Source: Meghimatium bilineatum
Lineage: Eukaryota; Mollusca; Gastropoda; Stylommatophora; Philomycidae
Assembly: GCA_034231615.1 (NCBI GenBank)
Contig: CM067306.1
Span: 36,562,071-36,626,070 of the forward strand
Direction of reading: 5' to 3'
DNA: 64,000 bases
The translations under genes were made by a program, and so were the position numbers. Under the pieces are notes generated by a model that was not told the DNA's origin, made no database searches, and saw only the letters and a program-made list of their open reading frames with translations. Of the stretch, positions 33,245 to 44,819 are shown one piece after another. The first letter of the stretch is position 1; each line of letters opens with the position of its first letter.

Positions 33245-33714
33245 AAATGAAAAACATATATTAGAGCTGCTGCAAAACAACAAAACTAGCATTCCTAAGA
33301 ACTTGCATATTCCCAGTGGCAATATATGGGTGTGAATCCTGGACAATCACCAACAAAGTGAAAAACACAATAGCAGCATTTGAAACATAATATTACAGAA
33401 AAATCCTCACAAAGAATACCATAAAATATCACCAATATAGCGATCCTGAGAGAAATGAATGTAAAAGAAAACTACCTAAACAGCATGGTTCTTTCCAGAA
33501 AACTACAATATTTTGGCCATATCAAACGCGACGACAACCTAGAAAATACCATAATGGAGGGGATGATGTCAGGGAGACGAACAAGAGGTAGACCAATAAG
33601 AAGATGGACGCAAGATATCAAAGACCACCTGAACATGAGAAGCATGAAGACGGGCTCAATCTCAGTACGAGTTTCGAAATGATATGCTACCTGATGACGA
33701 TGATGATGAACCAT

Positions 33715-34300
33715 AGAAACCCCACCCCTCTGATGTCCCGGGTGCAATTTTTTAACTAAACATTGTTTTTACCGTTCATCCACAGCACATCCACTCATTC
33801 ACACCCCATTCATCTGTTCACAACAAGAAGTAAAATATAATGTTCACACGTTATTTATTATCATATAAAAACATTTCACAGGAAAACTACCTGGCGATGT
33901 TGATAATGTGACGTCAAAGTTACCTGTGTGTTGATACACGACACCTGCTACCGAACTAGATCATTTACCGTATCTAAATTTCAAATCAGCTATGATTATA
34001 GATGAAGCGCGTGCCGACGCATAATATTGGTTTCATTAATGAAAAGCTAAAGGTAGTATCATGGTGCATAACTTGTCACAGGTTCATAGTGTTCGTTCTA
34101 CCGCACAGTAAATGATTAAAACATATAATGCGTAAAACATTACAATTTAACTATTGGTGAATTTGTATATAATATTAATCGTTAGTTTATTTGACTCGTT
34201 AGTTTATTTGTTAATGTTGAGAACACTTGTACATATTTCATTATTGACATTTGCCTTATGTTACCCCCAGCCCCTCCACTCCCCATTGTCTCTGGTCGAT
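33715..34300. other. No recognised feature
   Basis: AT-rich sequence, no motif or repeat recognised. Confidence 0.4.
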
Positions 34301-34311
34301 TCTTGATACGG

Positions 34312-34450
34312 GAAAACTCGAAACGGGGTAATGAAGTTTTTCAAATAACTAGACACACATATAAATAATCAAGCACACAGGACGTTTCGATCAAAAGGTC
34401 TTTATCAAGGTTACAAACATATACAAACGACACAACTAGCGTTCACATGT
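34312..34450. repeat. Relative of the palindrome arm at 36816
   Basis: GGGAAAACTCGAAACGGGGT, then ACTAGACACACAT, then GACGTTTCGATCAAAAGGTC and TTTATCAAG match the order of blocks in the arms at 36816-36997 and 37017-37189. Confidence 0.65.
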
Positions 34451-34894
34451 CAAGCGAGATGTGGGGAAGCGTTTTCGTTTGTCTGGTCTGCCTTTTCACG
34501 GAAAATGTGACCTTTTTAAAAAAAAATCGCTGTGTGTGGCGGAGGGTGGGTTTTTGGTTAAGTTCCCAGTACTAAAACCCATGTTTCAATTTCTTAAGGG
34601 GAGGGTTTAACAACCCAACCTCCCCTTATCTACGGGTCTGAGATCATGGTTATGTCTCCACTCTATGCAGGCCTGTACATTCTATAAAACAGTCGATAAT
34701 CAATAAGATTGTAGTACAACTTTATTAACAGGAAATCCAGACATACAACTTCCATGTTGGGAAACGACCCGGTACTGGAAATGCAAGGACTGGGGCAACA
34801 CGATGCAAATGTTTACTAACAGATATCAACAGACAATACAGGGTAATAAGTTTTACAGTTTATAAAATATACTAACGGTAAAACAGACAGTAGA

Positions 34895-35195
34895 AGATCG
34901 CGGTAGTCTAGTTGAGAGTGAGCTTGCTTACTATCACTGGGTTACAGTGTGCCAGGTTCGAAACAACGTCCGGACAAAAAAAATCATGTCGTTATTTCTC
35001 ATCTGACACGACTGTTCATCCAGTCCACCCAGCTGTAAATGGGTACCTGACGCTTGAGTTAAGGAGGTAAAGACAGCAAGAAAGGGAGCTGGCCACCCCT
35101 TCTAATAGTTGCTATGGTTTAGTACATGAAGAGTTAGCTTCATCCCCGACGGCAGATTGATGTCATGGAAACCTTTACCTTTAAACTACAGACTA
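34895..35195 (+). mobile_element. tRNA-headed SINE
   Basis: Head GCGGTAGTCTAGTTGAGAGT (A box, diverged) and CAGGTTCGAAACAACG (B box); body with CAGCTGTAAATGGGTACCTG; ends AACCTTTACCTTTAAA. More diverged than 15499-15804. Confidence 0.85.
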
Positions 35196-35265
35196 AATTG
35201 GTGTTTCAACATAGTGTAAGAACAAAATGCAGGACAAAAAGCTTAACAATAAAAACAGCATAAAT

Positions 35266-35466
35266 ACAATCTATACAGACATGAGGACCGTCCTATATAA
35301 TCTACACAGACGTGAGGGCCGTCTTATATAATCTACACAGACGTGAGGGCTGTCATATATAATCTATACATACATGAGGGCCGTCTTATATAATCTATAC
35401 AGACGTGATGATCGGCCTATATAATCTACACAGACATGAGGGCCGTCCTATATAATCTATACGAGA
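35266..35466. repeat. 31 bp minisatellite, 6 copies
   Basis: GTGAGGGCCGTCTTATATAA plus TCTACACAGAC, spaced 31 bp from 35283 to 35438. Confidence 0.93.
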
Positions 35467-35678
35467 GTTGCCAAGAAAAAAAAATTATAAACACTAATCT
35501 TATTCAAATTCGCGTCTGCAAGTCTCAGTTCTGTCTTTCGTCTACGACTTTGTAGTGCTGTGATATGATGCAGAGAAGCGGCCGCATCAGAAGACACCAA
35601 TCAAAATACACGTAAGTGACGGCATTTCGACGAAAAACTTTTTAAGGGAGCGGCATTTCGAAGACTTAATCTTCCGCC

Positions 35679-35842
35679 GAAGACGGATGTGTTGGACCAT
35701 TATCGCGAATAAAACGGCAACACAGCGCATTTCCATTCTCTGGACTATATTCAACTGGAAATCTTGTAGGACCATTTTTCTGTTACAAGAGAAATCCAGC
35801 GGGAGTTTATGAATGAACGCTGAAAAAGAAGAAGAAGACTTA
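35679..35842 (+). mobile_element. GAA-tailed retroposon, short form
   Basis: CCGAAGACGGATGTGTTGG, then CAACACAGCGCATTTCCATT, then ATCCAGCGGGAGTTTATGAA, ending GAAGAAGAAG. Confidence 0.88.
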
Positions 35843-35904
35843 AGCACCATACTGAGAAAATCTAGCACACTGTCCTAGTTTGTAGTTTCGGAAATATCTC
35901 TTTC

Positions 35905-36150
35905 TATAATCCCGTAAACCGTCAGGACCGTAGGGGCACCACATTGGATGCTTCCACACACAGAGTCCTCCAGCGATTTCTATCTTCAACGATGAGCATG
36001 AGTGAGGAAAATTTGTGTCCTGTCCATTCCTTGATGTTGTCTGTCGATGTCTTTATTTTCCCTCCTCTGCTTCTTCCTCCTTTGATTGTTCCCTGCAGTA
36101 TGGTTTTTTGACAAGGAATCATGTCCGCATTCATGTCAAAACCATGCTAG
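35905..36150 (-). pseudogene. LINE C-terminal remnant
   Basis: The minus strand reads KTILQGTIKGGRSRGGKIKT, DNIKEWTGHKF, DRNRWRTLCVEASNVV and a stop: the very end of a LINE protein (ILQGT.EGGRRRGRQRK.W.DNI.EWT...DR..WR). Same family as the insert at 20567. Confidence 0.8.
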
Positions 36151-36375
36151 TTTCGGGAATATGCGACACTTAATTACTCTTGTTTTCAGTATGATCGCCG
36201 TGTGGTTTGTGGTTCGTGTTCTCTTAAATGTCAAGGTTGCCAGATAGTTAGAACTGTTCGTTGCCAAGTTTTATGTAATAAATGGCCAACAAATTGTCAA
36301 ACTTCTAAATTGGGTACAAAACTGCCGAAGACATAATTACATGCACTTGAATTCAGTGATGTGTAATAAAAAAAA

Positions 36376-36530
36376 ATACTTTTATTCTTCTGCATTCGTT
36401 ATAAAACTCTTGCAGATTTGCAGGATGTAGTCCAGAGAACAGAATTCGACATACCATAGTTTTACATCACAGTTGGATATTGCTCCTTTCAACCTGATAC
36501 GACTTCGGGACATTGAAATCTCTAAATCTA
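36376..36530 (-). mobile_element. GAA-tailed retroposon, long form, partial
   Basis: TATTCTTCTGCATTCGTTAT, then TTTGCAGGATGTAGTCCAGA, then CCATAGTTTTACA and CAACCTGATACGACTTC. The head half is missing. Confidence 0.7.
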
Positions 36531-36815
36531 ATAACTGCAACTAGAAGATAACTTTGCATTCTGTTCCTTGGTCGTGTTGTGACAGCAGTTACGAAACGAT
36601 TTTATAAACAACATTACTTACTAGTGCAACCAGACTTCTATGGCATCACTATAATCACGTAATTATGTACACATTGAAAAGAAGTTTCGCGTAGCCCTCA
36701 GAATTGTTTTAAAAAAATTCTCAAAACATAAATTTCGTAGTCAGTGTCTTAAAAATGACAAAATTTGTCTAATTTTTTCATGAAATAGCCGATATGAAAA
36801 CAGTACCTTATTTTT

Positions 36816-37189
36816 ACAGGTAGATCCAGGAAAAGGGTAACAAAGTTTTGCTAACACTAGATAACACACACAATGACACACAAATCAACGTTTCGACCAA
36901 AAGGCCTTTATCAAACCAGACAATTGAAACAAAATTAAACATATAATAGAAAGCGAACAGTAATAACATCGACGTTCACATAGGTATGGGTAGTCTGCAA
37001 TCTCGATACTTGAATCCAGACTACCCATACCTATGTGAACGTCGATGTTATTACTGTTCGCTTTCTATTATATGTTTTAATTTTGTTTCAATTGTCTGTC
37101 TTGATAAAGGCCTTTTGGTCGAAACGTTGATTTGTGTGTGCTATCTAGTGTTAGCAAAACTTTGTTACCTTTTTCCTGGATCTACCTGT
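36816..37189. repeat. Large palindrome: inverted repeat with 19 bp spacer
   Basis: Left arm 36816-36997 and right arm 37017-37189 are reverse complements over about 175 bp, with an indel of about 9 bp at the CACACACA stretch and a few substitutions; spacer 36998-37016. Each arm holds CGTTTCGACCAAAAGGCC and TTTATCAA, also seen at 34312-34450. Could be a fold-back element or an inverted duplication. Confidence 0.93.
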
Positions 37190-37858
37190 TGGATTTTAGT
37201 TTTGCGCAGTAAGTACAATTTTTCTTATTTTTACAAGTGTTTTAAGGCATGACTATATCCTTTTTTGTTTGTTTTTGAAGTTGCGTACGTACTACGTAAT
37301 TCAACACCACAATCACAAAGGCATCTCTGTTATAACGACGCATTGTATACTTTTTTTTTTTTAAAAGTGCTGTTATTTGAAAGTTATCAAGACAATGAGG
37401 TTACTTTTATGTTGATCATCTTGTAGAAATGGAAAGTTAAATTATTGGCACGAGCGTGCAGGTATAGATTTTGCAGAAGTAGGAAGGTAAATATTGACGA
37501 TGCCGAAAATGAGTTCGAATATGTTGAAACATGTTAAGAAAACAGGTCGTTAGTGTAATCATAATGTCGTAATACTAACACGTGTTCGTTCCATTTAAAT
37601 CGTGCTAGTGCGAGCAAAATGAACAGGGATCCTTAGACTGTATCATATTTTTTTCTAATACGGCCACAGTGATATTTTTAGACAAGTGGTACCTGTCCCG
37701 GGGTTGTCAAACCGCCATACAATTCCTTCTGTTGGATTGAGGAAGGCCACATCACGTCTATTCTTTTCATGAAGACGTTCTTCCGTGTCTTCCTTGTTCT
37801 CCAGCCGAAGTTATACGCGAGTCCCTCGTCATATAGTCCTGTGGGCACACCTGTGTTA

Positions 37859-37976
37859 ATCCTTCAAAAGTGACGCAATTTGATTTTCCCCGTGATTTTC
37901 ATTGTTGACATAAAGTATATACAAAGTGACCAATGAAAATCAATGAGAAAGTCAAATAGCGCCACTTTTGAAGGAT
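37859..37976. mobile_element. Small MITE (118 bp)
   Basis: Terminal inverted repeats: ATCCTTCAAAAGTGACGC at the left and GCGCCACTTTTGAAGGAT at the right, one mismatch in 18. The inside is also partly palindromic (GATTTTCATTG / CAATGAAAATC). Related to 41003-41115. Superfamily not assigned. Confidence 0.8.
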
Positions 37977-38100
37977 AATTCCACAAGACTGCTTAATTGA
38001 CGATTGACCTACGGCATTGGATCATATAACAATACTCATTGGAGCGAATATTTATATCGCCCCATATGTATGTCTCATCTGAACCTCCTATAAGTTTTGA

Positions 38101-38222
38101 TCAGTGGGCATGTTTAATGTGGTCCATATATATGATTGTACCAGTTGACATATTTAATGTGGTCCACATATATGATTGTATCAGTTGACATGTTTAATGC
38201 GGTCCACATATATGATTGTATC
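38101..38222. repeat. 40 bp tandem repeat, 3 copies
   Basis: CAGTTGACATGTTTAATGTG plus GTCCACATATATGATTGTAT, three copies with small changes. Confidence 0.9.
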
Positions 38223-38429
38223 AGGGAAAAAGATTTCCAAAACCGCAGTAGAGGTACTTGAGTCTGTAATTTTATGCCACAGAAAATGGTTTTGCCCATA
38301 CGTATTCAGCTGCTACAGCAATGGTTGACGAGACACAACCTGACTCGTTTCAACTTTAGTAGCTATAGAACGGTTACTTGACGTTTGAAGGGCATTAGTA
38401 CTGCTTTCCACATTACCTGGCAGCATTAA

Positions 38430-38910
38430 CTACATTTAGATTGACGTCTAAACAAAACAAATTACAAACAAGCTAAAAATTATAATTATAACATACTAAA
38501 TACACACACACACACATATACTGTATGGCTCAGTAACATGACAATGAACAAACAACTAGAAGACAGAATTGATGCCTTTGAGATGTGGATATATAGATGA
38601 ACTCTGTGAAAAGAGAAGAAAGCAAAGAGGTTCTAACAACACTTTATATGAAAAAAAAAGAACTATGAAAATAAATAAACGATCAAACAAATACAATATT
38701 TTGGACATATTAAAAGACATGATACCTTATTTAAGACCTTACTTAAGGGTAAAGTCGAGGGAGGCGAGAAAGAAGTAGGCAGAGATACAAGTGGGAAACA
38801 TCACGTAATGGACACGTTACAGTCTAACACTGCACCACCAAGGCAAGAGATTTGCTGCAACCAACCTTCGTTGCGGAGACGGTACTTAATGAAACGAAAG
38901 TCGACTACGG
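38430..38910 (+). pseudogene. LINE C-terminal remnant
   Basis: YGSVT, then MNKQLEDRIDAFEMWIYRR, then QYFGHIKRHDTLFKTLLKGK and VEGGE-KR, ending RFAATNLRCGDGT and a stop. Frames shift several times. Better preserved than its relatives at 13140 and 16490; its 3' end also matches 41190-41240 (CAACCAACTTTCATTGTGGA). Confidence 0.75.
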
Positions 38911-39077
38911 GTGTCTTTTTAGTTTTTGTTTGTTTGAGACCCTAGGAATTGCGAATGATTAGCTCTTATTTTCTATGTGCATTGTTTTTTTTTTTTTCTG
39001 AGCTATCTTTCATATCCAGGAGACTTAAGCGTTCGGCTAAGTGCAATGCCTATTAAAGGAGCCTTCTACTATAATTG

Positions 39078-39228
39078 TATAGATTTGACATGCTACAAAG
39101 CTTCCATAAGAGAACCTCAATATAACAGCATGTCATCTACTTAGGTTTTCTGTTGCATGGGTGGTTTATCTAGTGAACCACTGTTGAGATTTCACAGGCG
39201 AAACCGCATGTGTGTCTTTTGAATTAAA
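39078..39228. repeat. Dispersed repeat, copy 2
   Basis: Partner of 11598-11735, without the RNase H part. Confidence 0.6.
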
Positions 39229-39611
39229 AACATAAATTTTTACTACACACAATGAACTCCCCGAATCCAAGTCGACTGGAGAATGAGTTCGAAACTAAAA
39301 CATGTCAATTACCTCCGTCACTATTGATTAAAACTCCAAGATATGTTTTATACTTTCATATATTCTGGCCCTATGTGTTTCAGTGACTAGAAAAAGAATA
39401 GTCACATTGACACGTCATGTACAATTCTAAGACGAGACTTAAGTCGGTTTTAGGGTGGAGTTGGTTGTTCTAAGTCAAAAGTTCTCTCTAATCAACTTCT
39501 GCGAAATTCTCCAAATAATAGTTGCATTTCTTAACTTCTCATATTTCATAATCCACAGTTTTCAGTTTAAATCTGCACAAAAAAAAATGGCAATTGTTTG
39601 CAGCTTTCTGT

Positions 39612-39797
39612 CTATGCACATCTCTATCTTTATGCACAGCTCTCCCAACTATTTATGCACAGCCCTGCCATCTATTATTGCACCGCTCTCCCATCTATTT
39701 TTGCACAGCCCTGCCATCTATTATTGCACCGCTCTCCCATCTATTTATGCACATCTCTCCCATCTATTTTTGCACAGCTCTCCCATCTATTTATGCG
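39612..39797. repeat. 23 bp minisatellite, about 8 copies
   Basis: GCACAGCTCTCCCATCTATT plus TAT with period 23. Two variants (CTCTCCC and CCCTGCC) alternate, giving a partial 46 bp pattern. Open frames here reflect the repeat only. Confidence 0.93.
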
Positions 39798-40064
39798 CTC
39801 AATCAGACCATCGGACGTAGTACAGAATTACCATCTGTACTGAGTTAATTCAGACTTGATTCTTTAAGTTTTTGATTATTTATGATTTTCGTTGGTCACT
39901 ATTGATATATTTGGAGTCGCATTCCAAAAATAGACAAGACCGACCAAAGAAATCAGCAGAAATGATCAAAATAGACATTCCAGGTCATGTTTACTTTCTG
40001 TTGAGTGGTCATAGTATTTCATAGGTCACGGCTCAATCCCACCGATGTTGAGAGGAATCCTGAA

Positions 40065-40206
40065 ATAATGGTGACATCGGATGTGTCTGACCGAAGGTGC
40101 GAGTATAACAGCCAAGCTGTAAACCATGACACAGAACATTTCGTTATCTCATCCACCTTCTGCAAATCTGCAGGAGTTTGAGAACGACCATGAGAAAAGA
40201 AGAATC
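40065..40206 (+). mobile_element. GAA-tailed retroposon, long form, partial
   Basis: ACATCGGATGTGTCTGACCG, then AAGCTGTAAACCATGACACA, then AAATCTGCAGGAGTTTGAGA, ending GAGAAAAGAAGAA. Confidence 0.75.
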
Positions 40207-40209
40207 TAT

Positions 40210-41000
40210 TTTTGTACGCTGCTTAAAGTTAATTCACATTGCCCGTGCAATTCTGCAGTTGAGAAATGCATAATATAACCTGTTGTCGTTAATTCTATGC
40301 GTGCTGTTCGCCAACATAGGCACAGTACGCTGGTAGGCATGTATACATCATAATGTATACATCACAGTGTAATGTATACATCAGACATTCGTTCAGGCCA
40401 AGTAAAGCCTAATTTGTAAATATGGTAGAACTTGCCACCGACTGAACTAAATCTATCATTGTCTAGCCGAGACCGTCGCCGGTAAAGACCCCTTTACAGA
40501 AAGTAAACATGACACGAAAGGCTGATTTTTAAAATTATTTTCATATATTTTGTTGGTCGGCCTTGGCTTTTTTGGCATGTGACTCCAATTATATAAATAG
40601 TGACCACCGAAAACACAACAATAATAAAAAGGCGGGAATGAAGTCTTTACGTTCTGTTGTAACATACTGGAACCCGAGCATTGTCTAGCGGCGGGGGTGG
40701 ATGTATTAGCCCTACCCACCACACTTCGCTCCCTTCTCAAGCATATTATCTCAAGTGTGGACCAGCGTTTCTCAAACTGCAGTGATTCTCTTTTTAAATT
40801 TTTTTTTGAAAATAGGGAACTTATGATGAGATGATTCTTCTAACCGAGGACGCCCGATCATTAAGCTTCTAATTTGGTTATATGTCAGATATTTTTTATA
40901 TCATAAACAATACTCGAGTGCGTGGTTCGGCGAACAGCGTTCAAAGTATATGCAAATACCTTCCAATTCCCATGACAAATGATGTACTGCCGACTCAACG
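40210..41000. other. No gene; short repeat fragments
   Basis: A short ATGTATACATC triplication at 40339-40382 and a possible hAT-like terminus CAGCGTTTCTCAAACTG at 40764. Nothing else recognised. Confidence 0.4.
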
Positions 41001-41002
41001 TA

Positions 41003-41115
41003 TATCTTACAAAGTGACGCTATTTTTGTTACTTTTTCGGTGATTTTCATTGGCTACTTGGTGTTGACAGCCAATGAAATATTACGGGAAACCTAAATAA
41101 CGTCATTTTAGAACT
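41003..41115. mobile_element. Small MITE, second copy
   Basis: Starts ACAAAGTGACGCTATTTTTG and ends AATAACGTCATTTTAG, with an inner palindrome GATTTTCATTGGC / GCCAATGAAAT. Same design as 37859-37976. Confidence 0.7.
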
Positions 41116-41569
41116 AAGGGTGGCCCAGCCCAGATTTCAGTAGATGCCTATCCAGCCCTGATATAGTACACCACCAATGTAAGAGATAGAGGATTTTGGG
41201 GTCCGTTGCAACCAACTTTCATTGTGGAGATGGAACTGGTTGATGATCCCCCAAACTGTTACATCAACTAATCCGCGTGCACTACGTGGTAAACCGATCT
41301 AATAGCACATCCTGCAAATCTACATGTGTTCAGGATTTCTCAGAAGATGCCAAGGAACATTCATTCAAATGATCTATCATTCTTGTGAGAAACAATACAT
41401 TTAGAGCTCAGGCAACAGTGATACCATCTGTTTCAATTCCACTAATACCATCCATGTACCTGTATGGTCTTCCACTATTCCTCCAATCATCTTAGAGAAT
41501 TTCTAGCAATGGAGCTAATTTCCTTGCTCAACAGATCCAATACCAGTGCTTTTCTCTGTTATTCTTGCC

Positions 41570-42010
41570 ATCTTTATGACATTCTGCAGTGCACTGTTGG
41601 AGTATGTGCAGGGTTTATTTTCCGCATCAACTGTACGCCGTTATATAAAAATTATCAGAAATGTCTGCCAAAGATACTTCTCTATGGTGAGCTAGAGAAG
41701 GGTATACGATCTCAAGGTGGCCAAAGGAAGCGCTACAAGGACTCAAAGGACTCACTGAAAGCCTTTGAAATAGACCACGATACATGGGAAGAACTTGCAC
41801 AAAATAGATCTACATGGCGTTCTAAAATAAAAAAGAGCGCATCATCTTGTGAAAAGAAGAGAAATGCAACAGCGGAGAGCAGCTAGAAAGTCACGGATAG
41901 ACCAAGATCCGTCTACAGTCGTTATTCCATGTCCAAACTGTCCAAGGACATTTACAGCTCGAATAGGGCTCATTAGCCATCTACGAACTCATAATAAAGG
42001 ACATAACTAA
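41570..42010 (+). pseudogene. LINE C-terminus with C2H2 zinc finger
   Basis: LPKILLYGELEKGIRSQGGQ, RYKDSLKAFEID-like, TWEELAQNRSTWRSKIKK, then after a frameshift CPNCPRTFTARIGLISHLRT and a second H, a C2H2 finger, then a stop. This C-terminus (QLLYGEL..G.R..GRP..R.KD..K, then a single finger) is typical of a LINE group widespread in invertebrates. The upstream part is absent. Confidence 0.8.
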
Positions 42011-42299
42011 AATTGAATTTTCAAAAGTGGATGTAACAAAGGGTTATCATCACTTGTGATGGACGAACGACATCAGAAAAGTAATACGGAACATTTGTTC
42101 AAGGCGTGTATGGTCACGAGCAATATTCAACGTCCAGATGTTGCCATTCAATTTACCCGAACTGGATAGATGAAAAACACTGGCCGTGGATACGTCACTG
42201 AATAAAACGAATTGCATGCTGGTAAATGTTGCTTTTGTAGTGGCATTTCTATTTTCATTCAATCTAAGTATATGTTCGATATAAATTCACTGGTTTTTC

Positions 42300-42890
42300 T
42301 TATTGTTGTAGAAATATTTTGCTGTTTCGTGTTTTCTCTAATTTGCTTGTTTGACTTGAATTCTTCCCAAACAATATTTGATCTTTCATCATCAGGTGAT
42401 ATATTATTTCTAGAACGTAGTCTTTCCTATGGATTTCTTGAAATCTCCGCGGTCTTGGGCAAGTTGTCCTGCATCTACCAGTGACATGCGCAAGCATTCC
42501 TAAATATCTTTTGTCCAACGGCGTTTTGTGCGGCCTTTGCCTTCTATCATCCCCTCCATTAGCACTCTCTCCAGGCCGTTATGTCTCTTAATGTGACCGA
42601 AAAACTAACTTTTTCTTTAATATGGTGTTCAAAAGCCAGTCTTCCTGGAATCTAATTGTTCGTAACACCTCCTGGTTTGTTTAAGATCATTAGAAGATAT
42701 TCATTTTCAAATGAATGCAATTCTTTTCCCGGTATTTTTGTTACTTTCCAGCTATCGCAACCATATATTAATACCGATTAGGTATGTTGATTACCCTCTT
42801 CGCACGCCGGACACGTCCATAGGTGCTCAGATTTCCGCTTCAGTAAATCTCTCAGGATATAACGGATGATGGTTTAAGTTCTATGTTGGT
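42300..42890 (-). pseudogene. LINE C-terminal remnant
   Basis: The minus strand encodes YGCDSWKVTKIPGKEL, HSFENEYLL, then a GH-type stretch with EKVSFSVTLRDITAW and a K-A-QNAVGQKIF-like end. Several stops. Adjacent to, but different in sequence from, the copy at 42899-43560. Confidence 0.6.
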
Positions 42891-42898
42891 TCACCCAG

Positions 42899-43560
42899 TC
42901 AGTCAGTTCCTCTTTTGCCAAGTTTGGCACATAGGGCGGATGTCATAGTGCTCCATACCTGTGGGTCAGTTTCTAGGGATTGCAGGTCGTGTGCATTTAT
43001 GCCTGTTGATTTTAATTCATTAATTAATGTTCTTCTGTGCGTTGTTTTTGGTTTTCCCTGTTTTCTTTTCCCGTCTGGTGTCCACATGAAAGCTTGTCGT
43101 GGAATTCCTTGTCGTGGAATTCTATCTTCCTTCAGTCTAAGTATGTGGCCGATGTATGTCCAGCGGCGTTTTCTGATGATGTTCGTCACATATTCTTGTT
43201 TTGTTTCCTCTCTTAGTATATCGTTTGATTTGAAGTCTTTCCAATTAGTATTTGTGATTTTTCTGAGGCATCTATTCTCGAAAGCAATTAATTTATTATC
43301 CATTATTGCGGTAGATTTCCAACTTTCACATTCATGTCAATGCTGGAATGTTTGAGAGTTTGTTGGAGGCGAGAGCGATTCGAGTCTTGATTTCTGAGTT
43401 GGTATCCCCGTCTGCTGTTATCTTGCTTTCCAAATATACGAAATGTGAAACGTTGTCTAGTATATTATCATCTAGTTTAACTGATTCTGTCAGGCCGGTA
43501 AAGTTCATGATGTCCAATGGTTCACTTCTCTTTTTGAAATCTTTGTCAGGGGTTCTCTAC
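42899..43560 (-). pseudogene. RTE-like LINE C-terminal remnant
   Basis: Read from 43560 downward: VSHFVYLESKITADGDTNSE, IKTRIALAS, then after a break NKLIAFENRCLRKITNTNW, EYVTNIIRKRRWTYIGHILR, WTPDGKRKQGKPKTTHRR and MTSALCAKLGKRGTD with a stop. One internal insertion duplicates IPRQ. Likely the same family as 27090-27465. Confidence 0.85.
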
Positions 43561-43564
43561 AGGC

Positions 43565-43800
43565 CGCACTCATCCTCACTCCCAATTCGCGCATTCTCGA
43601 TATTGACTCATGCTCATTCATCTCAGAATCCTCTGATCGTGAGGATTCACAAAGAGCATTGCATATGTCTGCTCGGTCCATAGGCTGACCGTCTGTTGTG
43701 ATGGCGAGGCTTGCTAATTGGTCGGCTCCTTCGTTTCCCTACACGCCCGCGTGTCCGGGGACACAAATAAGCGTGAGTTTTCGTAGTGCTGCAGGCATTT
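43565..43800 (-). pseudogene. LINE RNase H remnant
   Basis: The minus strand reads KLTLICVPGHAGV, a stop, GNEGADQLASLAITTDGQPM, DRADICNAL, then SRMRELGVR. This is the end of an RNase H domain (PGH.G..GNE.AD) with the catalytic D kept but a stop inside the motif. Related to 11740-12200. Confidence 0.75.
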
Positions 43801-44069
43801 TTGCTATCTCTAATGACTCCATCCATTTCCGATAATACCGATATTACATTGAAGTTGAACAGTGGTAGCTTGGTATATTTACTTATTGTTTTTGATTTTC
43901 AGATGTTTGTTAGTTAATTGAATTCACTATAATCCAATGAAATTCTAGCAGAAATCTCTTTTGCTGTATCTCCTTCTTGTGTCGTTTTGCTGCTCAAGTA
44001 AAAAGACTTTCTGAATTATTTCTCCATTGTAAGTGATATGAAATAATTGTCCCTTGTGTGAATGGATGA

Positions 44070-44335
44070 GGCCTGAAAGGGGAGCAAGTAAAAACAGTTG
44101 ACCTTCCATGTAAGACGTAAGGGGCGACTAAAAACGTTTTGGGGTGGAATTAGTAATACCATTTCACTTAGGTTCAAAGTGACCCAGACTACATGCTGAA
44201 GTCGGATGTGTCAGATCGAATAGCGCAGATATCGCAGTCAAACTGTAAACCATGACACAGCTCAGTCCGTTCTCGTTCTTCCCATTGCATCCTGCTAATC
44301 TGCATAAATTTGAGAACGAACGCAGTAGAAGGGTA
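44070..44335 (+). mobile_element. GAA-tailed retroposon, long form
   Basis: GGCCTGAAAGGGGAGCAAG, then GTAAGGGGCGACTAAAAACG, then GAAGTCGGATGTGTCAGATC, then TGTAAACCATGACACAG, then TTTGAGAACGAACGCAGTAG. The tail is nearly lost. Confidence 0.85.
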
Positions 44336-44819
44336 ACAATTAAAGTTGAATAAATTCATTATATTAGTGCAATTGAAGTGGCAACCCTGAAGGTCTTGGT
44401 GATAGATTATGAAAATTGCGAGAAACGTCGTTACATACGGTAGCAGTGATATTATTTTCCCGCGCTCACCAATTGTAGCGGGGTCATACACGGGAGTCAG
44501 AGACGTATGTGTGATACCAGCTCAGATTTTGAGGTCACTGTGATTGTTGGGAAGAGAGTGAGGGGTACGGGAATATGTAGGCAGGATATTGGAGCAGTGT
44601 GGGAAATGTCAGGCTTGTAATAAACAAGACGCCAGAAAATACCTGACAACATGCACGGGCCACAATAACACAAATAAATAGTGATATTAACAATATATAT
44701 TGCTATCGACGTTACGGTTCAGGAGCCTTTATTAAGAAAAAACAAATATCTGTTAAAACGAGTGAGTATGTATCTATCTATTCGCTAAACCATATGTTGC
44801 CTTTCAGCGTCAGGGGTAG

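Larger units (their letters stand above)
32110..33710 (+). pseudogene. RTE-like LINE with reverse transcriptase, broken and invaded
   Basis: Reverse transcriptase motifs in order: QAGFRQDRGTRD, TKAFDCVQH (usually FxKAFDxV), GVRQGC-x-LSPYLFNIY and the catalytic YTDDATLLAHS with T for the usual A. After an inserted GAA-tailed retroposon (32784-32940) the protein resumes VERVNSFEYLGSFINS. A 37 bp repeat array follows (33023-33244), then RKLQYFGHIKRDDNLENTIM, SGRRTRGRPIRRW and a stop, ending GATGACGATGATGATGAA. The endonuclease is missing and multiple stops are present. Confidence 0.9.

Noticed and set aside
41461-41640. Start of a host zinc-finger gene
   Set aside because: The downstream protein is a LINE C-terminus; the upstream part has no motif.
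42915-43683. Plus-strand frames of 146 and 111 codons
   Set aside because: Shadows of the minus-strand LINE remnants.
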